Assembly: GCA_959596505.1 (NCBI GenBank)
Contig: CAUFWM010000065.1
Span: 1-5,898, forward strand
Length of the DNA stretch: 5,898 bases
Origin: an uncultured Collinsella sp.
GTDB lineage: Bacteria > Actinomycetota > Coriobacteriia > Coriobacteriales > Coriobacteriaceae
Direction of reading: 5' to 3'
Part shown: one piece after another, positions 1-5,898 of the stretch
How the letters are laid out: the number at the start of each line of letters is the position of its first letter
Numbering within the stretch: the first letter of the stretch is position 1
The notes under the pieces: model-generated
What the model was told of the DNA's origin: nothing
Database searches by the model: none
What the model saw: the letters and a program-made list of their open reading frames with translations, nothing else
Translations under genes and position numbers: made by a program

Positions 1-84
1 CAACGCGTTGCGCTGAGTCCTGAGGCTGTTGCAATGAAAATGAGAATCAAGGCAGGCCCGCTCCATCCGCCCCGTCATCTGTGG

Positions 85-117
85 TTTACGTGGGGTCATG
101 CGAACCGAGGGTATACT
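85..117 (+). promoter_or_regulatory. Candidate promoter of the DEAD-box helicase gene
   Basis: TATACT at 112-117 matches the sigma-70-type -10 consensus at five of six positions. No good -35 box sits at the usual 16-18 bp spacing. The best match, TTTACG at 85-90, would need a 21-bp spacer, so the promoter may rely on an activator or on contacts near the -10. Transcription would start near 124 and give a leader of about 190 nt before the helicase start codon. This is the only convincing -10 box seen between the window start and the gene. Confidence 0.5.
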
Positions 118-314
118 AACCGGCGGCGAATCTGCTCCATCGCTTAGGGCCGCTGCGTCTGGACGGCGCGTGAAAGGCTGCCAAAGCGATCGCCAGCGTG
201 CTGAGCAACGTCCTCTCTGTGCGCACCTGTTTTGTATGTATTAGCGCACTACCAAGCACGCCCGCGCGGCCTCATGCCGCGCCCATTGCGCGTGCAGATA
301 AGGAACAACAACAT
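118..314 (+). promoter_or_regulatory. Long 5' leader of the helicase gene with predicted hairpins
   Basis: This stretch holds no supportable gene. It can fold: ATCGCTT (139-145) pairs with AAGCGAT (184-190), and GCGCGGC (264-270) pairs perfectly with GCCGCGC (276-282) around a 5-nt loop, about 18 nt upstream of the ribosome binding site. Long structured leaders are known for cold-shock DEAD-box genes such as E. coli csdA/deaD, so post-transcriptional or temperature control is a reasonable inference. No known riboswitch family was recognised. A GTG at 198 is in frame with the helicase but has no Shine-Dalgarno sequence. Confidence 0.35.
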
Positions 315-2552
<2,238 letters not shown>

Positions 2553-2585
2553 CATACGCGTCGCGCGGTAAGGCGAGACGAGTTC

Positions 2586-2619
2586 GGGCCCCGAGCAGAC
2601 GATGCTCGGGGCCCTTTTT
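2586..2619 (+). terminator. Rho-independent terminator of the helicase gene
   Basis: A perfect 12-bp GC-rich stem pairs GGGCCCCGAGCA (2586-2597) with TGCTCGGGGCCC (2603-2614) around a 5-nt loop, followed at once by five T residues (2615-2619). It starts 33 bp after the helicase stop codon. It closes the transcription unit, so anything expressed from the next 900 bp needs its own promoter or read-through. Confidence 0.95.
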
Positions 2620-2702
2620 GTGGGCGTAGTTTGAGGTGGGCCGGCCCCCTCACGAAAAAGCACGGAGGCGGTCGCGGCAAGAGATGTGGGTTATCGGCTT
2701 AG

Positions 2703-2876
2703 TTGGAGATTCGCGTATGCGGGGTTCTGGCATAGACGGAGAACGTGAAGCTCCCTACTGACGCACGGTGGCCGCAGTGCCCGGGCGGACACACTCGGGA
2801 TTCCGCTCGCTGCCTGGCGCCCTTGCTGCCATCTGACTTTCACGCTCGCATTGTTCTGGATGCGGGCGTGTTTTTT
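2703..2876 (+). ncRNA. Candidate structured small RNA ending in an intrinsic terminator
   Basis: Between two intrinsic terminators lies a stretch with no good reading frame but successive hairpins on the plus strand. GGAGATTC (2705-2712) pairs with GAAGCTCC (2747-2754) with one A-G mismatch and encloses GTTCT (2724-2728) paired with AGAAC (2740-2744). CGGGCGGA (2782-2789) pairs with TCCGCTCG (2802-2809) with one G-U pair, extended by GCAG (2774-2777) with CTGC (2810-2813). The run ends in the terminator at 2841-2876. An independent terminator with no gene before it implies that some transcript ends here. It does not match tRNA, tmRNA, SRP RNA or a riboswitch that I can recognise, and no clear promoter was found. 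GC-rich DNA forms chance hairpins easily, so confidence is low. Confidence 0.3.
2841..2876 (+). terminator. Strong intrinsic terminator with no recognised gene upstream
   Basis: CACGCTCGCAT (2841-2851) pairs over 11 bp, with a single G-U pair, with ATGCGGGCGTG (2860-2870). An 8-nt loop separates the arms and six T residues follow (2871-2876). The direction is plus strand only; there is no T run on the other side. It is separated from the helicase terminator by about 220 bp without a convincing coding region. Confidence 0.85.
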
Positions 2877-2916
2877 CACGGCACGCACGGGTCCCCCGGG
2901 GTGCGCCGTGCATTTT
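2877..2916 (+). terminator. Second tandem terminator-like hairpin
   Basis: Directly after the T run of the preceding terminator, CACGGC (2877-2882) and GCAC (2885-2888) pair with GTGC (2901-2904) and GCCGTG (2905-2910), leaving a 2-nt bulge. The sequence then runs CATTTT. The T tract is short and offset by two bases, so this may be a backup terminator or only a stable hairpin. Confidence 0.4.
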
Positions 2917-2969
2917 CGGGAGTTTTCAGCAAGCCGGGGTGGCTGCATACGCGCCGGAAGCGTCTATTT

Positions 2970-2983
2970 GATCTCGCGAGATC
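2970..2983. repeat. Perfect 14-bp palindrome
   Basis: GATCTCGCGAGATC is an exact palindrome with no spacer, the form expected for a homodimeric regulator site. No promoter or gene start is seen next to it, so its role is unknown and chance is possible. Confidence 0.5.
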
Positions 2984-3061
2984 CCTCGACGGGCGATTTG
3001 GGTCGGCAGGCGGCGTACGGCGTGGCGATAGCGCGCGTTTCGCGCCGTGCCGTGCCCCAAA

Positions 3062-3101
3062 GCGACGCCGGCCGCGCGATGCTCCCGGTTCGCGGCGTCG
3101 C
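3062..3101. repeat. 9-bp inverted repeat in intergenic DNA
   Basis: GCGACGCCG (3062-3070) is the reverse complement of CGGCGTCGC (3093-3101). An alternative pairing of GCCGCG (3071-3076) with CGCGGC (3091-3096) overlaps it. A 9-bp direct repeat, CGCGATGCT, also occurs at 3075-3083 and 3112-3120. No T tract follows, so it is not a terminator. Confidence 0.4.
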
Positions 3102-3319
3102 CGGCGGGGGTCGCGATGCTGAATACTCCGGTTTTTGCACGGTCCAAGCGGGGGTACGTTGGGACGGGAAGGGGCGCCCCCATCTATTTATGCATGGCAC
3201 AAGCGAAAATATGCAAGACAATAGGGCGCCATGCGCCGGATGCCCAGATTGGGCGCGCCATACGCCGACGTTCGCCGCGTCCCTTCCGCGCCGTGCGCGA
3301 ATCAAAAGGCGAGGGCAGT

Positions 3320-3490
3320 TATGGGCGTGCGGGCGGCCCTGCTGACGGCGGGGTTGCAGCGGAGCTTGCGCTTGCCGTGGGCGATCGCGCGCCCTGGGCG
3401 CCGGCGCTCGACGGCCGCATGCTCCTGCTTGCCACGCACGATGCCGCTGACGCTCGGGCCCTCAATATCTCGGACATCATCACGCTCTAA
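3320..3490 (+). pseudogene. Possible remnant of an ABC-transporter ATPase C-terminus
   Basis: This open frame ends at TAA 3488-3490. By eye it has the codon pattern of the flanking genes: first positions rich in G, and about three quarters of third positions G or C. Its end reads GRMLLLATHDAADARALN and then SDIITL. The ATHD block resembles the H-loop (switch) region of ABC ATPases, where a hydrophobic strand is followed by T-H-D. The Walker A, signature and Walker B motifs that should precede it are absent, as is a start codon with a ribosome binding site. I infer a truncated relic, possibly left by a deletion. It could also be a chance open frame or the end of an unrelated small protein. Confidence 0.27.
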
Positions 3491-3506
3491 ATACTACTTA
3501 GCAACA

Positions 3507-3535
3507 AAATGATCCGTATTTCTCCGTCCCCATGG
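3507..3535 (+). repeat. 29-bp direct repeat, copy 1 (upstream of RelB-like gene)
   Basis: This segment matches 3905-3933 at 26 of 29 positions. The shared parts are TGATCCGT and CTCCGTCCCCATGG, with two substitutions between them and one in the leading AAA/AAG. In this copy the sequence continues into a perfect 10-bp palindrome, CCCCATGGGG (3528-3537). It lies about 170 bp upstream of the RelB-like start codon and just before the heptamer cluster. Confidence 0.85.
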
Positions 3536-3546
3536 GGTCGGGTATG

Positions 3547-3590
3547 GTATTCTATCTGCGGGGGTAATACTTAAGAATACAGAGTAATAC
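3547..3590 (+). promoter_or_regulatory. Heptamer array: candidate operator and promoter of the RelB-like gene
   Basis: Three heptamers, GTAATAC (3564-3570), AGAATAC (3574-3580) and GTAATAC (3584-3590), repeat with an exact 10-bp period, one DNA turn. GTATTCT (3547-3553) is the perfect inverse of the middle copy. The inverted copy overlaps an extended -10-like sequence, TATGG then TATTCT (3548-3553); no good -35 was found. Ribbon-helix-helix proteins commonly bind short repeated half-sites spaced by about one turn, and the next gene encodes such a protein, so autoregulation is a sound inference. The start of transcription itself is uncertain. Confidence 0.5.
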
Positions 3591-3612
3591 CAACGCCGTA
3601 GAAACAAACTCC

Positions 3613-3671
3613 AGATGCGGGCCAATCGGGTTGCCTTCACAGCCCGTCGCCCAGCCGCGTGGCCCGCATCT
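3613..3671 (+). promoter_or_regulatory. Large leader hairpin upstream of the RelB-like gene
   Basis: AGATGCGGGCCA (3613-3624) pairs perfectly over 12 bp with TGGCCCGCATCT (3660-3671). Inside, CGGGTTG (3627-3633) pairs with CAGCCCG (3640-3646), with one G-U pair and a 6-nt loop. The structure ends 24 nt before the AGGA ribosome binding site (3696-3699). No T tract follows, so it is not an intrinsic terminator. It may be an mRNA-stabilising or regulatory leader element, or a protein-bound inverted repeat in DNA. Confidence 0.5.
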
Positions 3672-3705
3672 ATCCGCACCACCGTCGTTTCAAAAAGGAA
3701 GCGCC

Positions 3706-3906
3706 ATGGCAGAACACATGACCCCGGTTGTCGCGAAGGTCTTGCCCGAGGAAAAGGCGGCCTTCGCGGCGGCAACCCAGCTCGTAGGCACCACGCCGTC
3801 CAACGCTATCCGTATGTTTATCGCCGCGTTTAATCGCTGCGGCACCTTTCCGTTCGACATTTCGCCCAGCGGGGCCTTTGGCGCTGCGCCCGATTCTCAT
3901 CAATAA
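3706..3906 (+). CDS. Solitary short RelB/DinJ-family antitoxin-like protein
   Basis: A 66-residue protein with the N-terminal ribbon-helix-helix fold of RelB/DinJ antitoxins: a beta strand (about 7-13, PVVAKVL), a first helix (14-27), a turn GTTPS (28-32), a second helix NAIRMFIAAFNRCG (33-46) and the family's closing FPFD (48-51). RelB/DinJ proteins dimerise, bind operator DNA and neutralise a RelE/YafQ mRNA interferase through their C-terminal part. E. coli DinJ has over 30 residues after LPFDL; here only 14 follow FPFDI, so the toxin-binding arm is short or missing. No toxin gene lies on either strand nearby; the next gene is a membrane protease. The ATG at 3706 was chosen for AGGA at 3696-3699, 6 nt upstream; earlier in-frame ATG 3631 lies within the leader hairpin. 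It could be an orphan antitoxin, an antidote to a toxin elsewhere, or a repurposed regulator. Confidence 0.8.
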   Translation: MAEHMTPVVAKVLPEEKAAFAAATQLVGTTPSNAIRMFIAAFNRCGTFPFDISPSGAFGAAPDSHQ

Positions 3907-3933
3907 GTGATCCGTTTTCCTCCGTCCCCATGG
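3905..3933 (+). repeat. 29-bp direct repeat, copy 2 (end of RelB-like gene)
   Basis: This second copy overlaps the last two bases of the RelB-like stop codon (TAA 3904-3906) and ends 56 bp before the protease start codon. It matches copy 1 at 26 of 29 positions, offset by 398 bp. Its CCATGG supplies an ATG at 3930 in frame with the protease, but there is no ribosome binding site before it. Confidence 0.85.
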
Positions 3934-3977
3934 AATCAGCTCTCTGCCGAGTTGTGGTAGAACTAGGGAACGGTTTT

Positions 3978-3985
3978 GAGGAGGT
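3978..3985 (+). promoter_or_regulatory. Strong ribosome binding site that sets the protease start
   Basis: GAGGAGGT is a near-perfect Shine-Dalgarno sequence. Its AGGAGG core (3979-3984) sits 5 nt before ATG 3990. This fixes the start at 3990 rather than at the in-frame ATG 3930. Confidence 0.85.
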
Positions 3986-3989
3986 TGGC

Positions 3990-4901
3990 ATGCTCAATGC
4001 GATGATTTGGGTGCTTGCCTGTTTTGGCGTTGTCGCTGCCGATATAGCCCTGAGCGTGGTTCTGTTTTCAGTTCTCGATGCCGTATCGGTGCTGACGGGC
4101 TATCCGATCGACAATCTCGATATCCAATGGTTCCAGGCTGCCGCTCAGACGGCATCGTTTTTGATGGCGCTGCTGTGGTGGCGTTATCTGTGGCCGCGTT
4201 CGTTTATGGCACGCCGGCAAAGTGAGCATCCACTCGGCGGGGGAGCGCGTGGGGCGTGGAAACGCATCGCCTGCGTTATCGTGATTGGCCTGGCCCTGCA
4301 GGTGGTCGTTGGCTACGTGACCGACGCCGTGCTGTCGCTGTTGCCCGAGGCGGCGGCCGATTACAGTGAACTTGTCGAGGAAACAGGCTTGGGCGACACG
4401 AGCTATCTGGCCGTCCTGACCACGGTGCTTGGCGCTCCGTTTTGCGAGGAACTGCTGGTTCGCGGTATCATTTTTGAGTTTTCGCTCCGAGCATTTAACC
4501 CGCAGTGCCGTCCGCTCTGGAAACGCCGGCGTCGCGCACGGGCGCAAGACGTCGCCATGGTGCCCTGGGCGGCCCCGAGTACCTGGGGCGTCGCCGCGGC
4601 GATTGTGCTGCAGGCGGCGGTCTTTGGCTTTATGCATATGAACTGGGTGCAGGGCTGCTACGCCGGCGCCGCCGGTCTGGTCTTTGGCTGGGTGCTCGTG
4701 ACCACTGGAAAGCTCCGCTACGCGATCCTGCTGCATTTTGCCTTTAATGCCGGGTCGTATCTCATGACGTTGCTCTGGTTTGTGAACACGCCGTTCGACG
4801 TGGCAATTACGGTCGCTATCGCCGGCGTCATCCTCGTTGAGGCAATGCGCTCGCTGCGCCACGCGTGTGGGATGGACGCAGCGAGCGCGCCGCTGCCCTA
4901 G
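3990..4901 (+). CDS. CPBP (Rce1-like) family intramembrane metalloprotease
   Basis: A 303-residue polytopic membrane protein of the CPBP/ABI family, related to the eukaryotic CAAX endopeptidase Rce1. The three active-site motifs are intact: EELLVR (E153, E154, R158; EExxxR), FGFMH (F212 to H216; FxxxH) and HFAFN (H249, N253; HxxxN). Hydrophobic segments lie near residues 5-30, 48-68, 91-117, 138-163, 201-216, 222-240, 243-263 and 268-286. A strongly basic cytoplasmic-type loop (KRRRRARA, 178-185) separates motif 1 from motif 2. Bacterial members include bacteriocin self-immunity factors, but most have no known substrate, and none can be named here. It lies 83 bp after the RelB-like gene with no terminator between, so co-transcription is possible. 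Its TAG stop overlaps the stop of the opposing gene. Confidence 0.93.
   Translation: MLNAMIWVLACFGVVAADIALSVVLFSVLDAVSVLTGYPIDNLDIQWFQAAAQTASFLMALLWWRYLWPRSFMARRQSEHPLGGGARGAWKRIACVIVIGLALQVVVGYVTDAVLSLLPEAAADYSELVEETGLGDTSYLAVLTTVLGAPFCEELLVRGIIFEFSLRAFNPQCRPLWKRRRRARAQDVAMVPWAAPSTWGVAAAIVLQAAVFGFMHMNWVQGCYAGAAGLVFGWVLVTTGKLRYAILLHFAFNAGSYLMTLLWFVNTPFDVAITVAIAGVILVEAMRSLRHACGMDAASAPLP
4847..4888. repeat. Perfect 12-bp inverted repeat at the 3' end of the protease gene
   Basis: GCGCTCGCTGCG (4847-4858) is the exact reverse complement of CGCAGCGAGCGC (4877-4888). CCAC (4859-4862) pairs with GTGG (4867-4870) directly inside it, giving a 16-bp stem with a 6-nt bulge. It ends 10 bp before the shared stop codons and lies in coding sequence for residues about 287-299. 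Neither strand has a following T tract. It is a candidate bidirectional 3'-end or pausing element. Confidence 0.6.
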
Positions 4902-5898
4902 TTGCGACGCCCACCTCCGTTGGCGCCCTGACGTCCCTGGGCCGCACGGTTGCGGCCCGCGGTGTTCTGTGCGCGCGACATGCCGCCGTGGCCCTTGCTG
5001 CCCTTGGGCCCCTTGCCGGCGGCGCCACCGTGGGTCTTGCCGCCCTTCTTGCCAGCGCCGTGTCCGCCGCCAGCAGATGTCTCGCCCGGGCGTGGCGGCA
5101 CGGGGCGAATCAGACAATGCTTGGTGTAGCCGATTAGGTCACGACGCCCGGCCTTTTCCAGCGCCTCGCGTACGAGCTTGTAGTTCTCGGGCTTGCGATA
5201 CTGGATGAGCGCACGCTGCATGGCCTTCTCGTGCGGGTCGCGCGCCACATAGATCGGCTCCATGGTGCGCGGATCCACGCCGGTGTAGTACATGCACGTC
5301 GACATGGTGGACGGCGTGGGGTAGAAGTCCTGCACCTGCTCGGGCATGTAGCCCATGTCGCGCACGGCTTCGGCAAGGTCTACGGCTTCCTTCATCGTCG
5401 AGCCGGGGTGGCTCGAGATCAGGTACGGCACCACATACTGCTTGAGTCCGTATTCGCGGTTCAGGCGCTCAAATTTACGGCAGAATGCATCGTAGACGGC
5501 TCGGCTCGGTTTGCCCATCACGGACAGCACCGCGTCGCTCACGTGCTCGGGTGCTACGCGTAGCTGGCCCGAGACATGATACTCCAGCAGCTCGCGTAAA
5601 AACTCGTCCGAGGCATCGGCCATGGTGTAGTCAAAGCGGATGCCGCTGCGCACGAAGACCTTTTTGACGCCCGGCAGCTGGCGCAGGTCACGCAACAGCT
5701 GCGTGTAGCCGCTCTCGTCGACCACCATATTCTTGCACACGCTCGGCCAGAGGCAGCGCTTGTTCTTGCATACGCCGTGCTTGAGTTGCTTGTCGCAGGC
5801 AGGACGGCTAAAGTTGGCCGTCGGCCCTCCCACGTCGTTGATGTAGCCCTTAAACTCGGGATCGCGCGTGAGCAGCTCGGCCTCGCGCATGATCGAGT
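4898..5898 (-). CDS. ygiQ: YgiQ family (UPF0313) radical SAM protein, C-terminal part
   Basis: A partial gene: the frame is open to the window edge, and the two codons before the Met at 5890 (Ser-Ile) continue the family alignment, so that Met is probably internal. Numbering from it, 330 residues are visible. Features shared with E. coli YgiQ are GGPTAN (21-26), a four-cysteine cluster (C32, C41, C46, C52), VAPEH (112-116), PYLISSHPG (155-163), and QVQDFYPTP followed by MYYTG (185-204). The CxxxCxxC motif that binds the radical SAM [4Fe-4S] cluster should lie in the missing N-terminal part. The family is predicted to make 5'-deoxyadenosyl radicals from S-adenosylmethionine; its substrate is unknown to me. 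Residues from about 270 form a low-complexity Gly/Lys/His/Arg tail. The stop (CTA at 4898-4900 on the plus strand) overlaps the protease stop. Confidence 0.93.
   Translation of the reverse strand, partial: SIMREAELLTRDPEFKGYINDVGGPTANFSRPACDKQLKHGVCKNKRCLWPSVCKNMVVDESGYTQLLRDLRQLPGVKKVFVRSGIRFDYTMADASDEFLRELLEYHVSGQLRVAPEHVSDAVLSVMGKPSRAVYDAFCRKFERLNREYGLKQYVVPYLISSHPGSTMKEAVDLAEAVRDMGYMPEQVQDFYPTPSTMSTCMYYTGVDPRTMEPIYVARDPHEKAMQRALIQYRKPENYKLVREALEKAGRRDLIGYTKHCLIRPVPPRPGETSAGGGHGAGKKGGKTHGGAAGKGPKGSKGHGGMSRAQNTAGRNRAAQGRQGANGGGRRN
4939..4958. repeat. 8-bp hairpin in the 3' coding end of the ygiQ-like gene
   Basis: GGGCCGCA (4939-4946) pairs perfectly with TGCGGCCC (4951-4958) around a 4-nt loop. 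It lies 38 bp beyond the protease stop codon, where its mRNA would end, but has no T tract on either strand. It falls in the Gly/Arg-rich tail of the opposing gene, where such GC palindromes can arise by chance. Confidence 0.4.

Larger units (their letters stand above)
2917..3319. other. Intergenic stretch without a supportable gene
   Basis: Reading frames here are open by virtue of GC content, but their translations are rich in Arg, Pro, Ala and Gly in several frames and show no domain that I recognise. None has a good ribosome binding site. The stretch contains a 14-bp palindrome, a 9-bp inverted repeat and short GGCGCC-type palindromes such as GGGGCGCCCC (3171-3180). The section at about 3183-3223 is clearly more AT-rich than its surroundings. 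The plus-strand frame from an ATG at 3117 stays open to 3490, but only its last part looks coding. Confidence 0.4.

Noticed and set aside
1..99. Possible divergent minus-strand gene starting at ATG 99 and open to the window edge
   Set aside because: It has no Shine-Dalgarno sequence, only about 33 codons are visible, and the translation is not recognisable.
198..314. N-terminal extension of the helicase from GTG 198
   Set aside because: There is no ribosome binding site before 198, the 39 added residues show no helicase-family features, and AAGGAA at 300-305 fits the ATG at 315.
2680..2760. tRNA or known riboswitch (THF or fluoride type was considered)
   Set aside because: There is no TPsiC-like GTTCRA arm or anticodon stem. 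The sequence shares only short fragments such as GATTCGCG and lacks the conserved core of those riboswitches.
2745..3122. Plus-strand frame from GTG 2745
   Set aside because: The strong terminator at 2841-2876 lies inside it, GGAG sits too close to the start, and the translation becomes Arg/Pro-rich without any domain.
2851..3345. Plus-strand frame of 164 codons
   Set aside because: It begins inside the terminator stem-loop and has no ribosome binding site or recognisable domain.
3321..3512. Small protein from ATG 3321 in another frame
   Set aside because: GAGGG lies near the ATG, but the translation is rich in Arg, Ser and Pro, and coding-like codon use is in the neighbouring frame.
3670..3903. 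Minus-strand frame opposite the RelB-like gene as a hidden toxin
   Set aside because: The translation lacks any RelE/YafQ or other toxin feature and mirrors the coding strand.
3930..3989. Protease start at ATG 3930
   Set aside because: This ATG belongs to the direct repeat and has no ribosome binding site. GAGGAGGT at 3978-3985 points to ATG 3990.
4068..5117. Long minus-strand frame opposite the protease
   Set aside because: The plus strand has intact CPBP motifs and membrane segments. The antisense translation is Arg/Gln/His-rich with no domain.

Overview
The window looks like chromosomal DNA of a GC-rich actinobacterium. The RGG-tailed DEAD-box helicase, the YgiQ-family protein with a Gly/Lys tail, and the codon choice (mostly G or C in third position, with frequent CGT, GGC, GAG and GAC) suggest the Coriobacteriia, possibly Collinsella. 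That assignment is from general familiarity and was not tested by a search.

Layout. Positions 1-314 are an upstream and leader region with a good -10 box (TATACT, 112-117) and a predicted 5' UTR of about 190 nt. A 745-residue DEAD-box RNA helicase follows (315-2552) and ends at a textbook intrinsic terminator (2586-2619). From 2620 to about 3505 there is no convincing intact gene. This gap does hold a run of predicted RNA hairpins ending in a second strong intrinsic terminator (2841-2876), which makes a small RNA possible. It also holds several palindromes and an open stretch (3320-3490) whose end resembles the C-terminus of an ABC-transporter ATPase, probably a gene remnant.

The most unusual part is 3507-3989. 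A 66-residue RelB/DinJ-like ribbon-helix-helix protein (3706-3906) has no toxin gene beside it and lacks most of the C-terminal region that normally neutralises a toxin. Upstream of it lie three GTAATAC-type heptamers at exact 10-bp spacing plus one inverted copy, then a hairpin with a perfect 12-bp stem. The block is bracketed by two near-identical 29-bp direct repeats 398 bp apart. A CPBP/Rce1-type intramembrane protease of 303 residues (3990-4901) follows on the same strand after 83 bp, with no terminator between.

The protease gene converges on a YgiQ-family radical SAM gene on the minus strand (4898-5898, its 5' part beyond the window). The two stop codons share the tetranucleotide CTAG, so there is no intergenic space. 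Strong inverted repeats lie inside each coding end, and no U-tract terminator is visible for either gene.

Working together: the helicase is an independent monocistronic unit for RNA remodelling. The RelB-like protein and the protease may form one small regulated unit, with the RHH protein possibly a self-acting or local repressor; this is inference. The ygiQ-like gene belongs to a minus-strand unit that starts outside the window.
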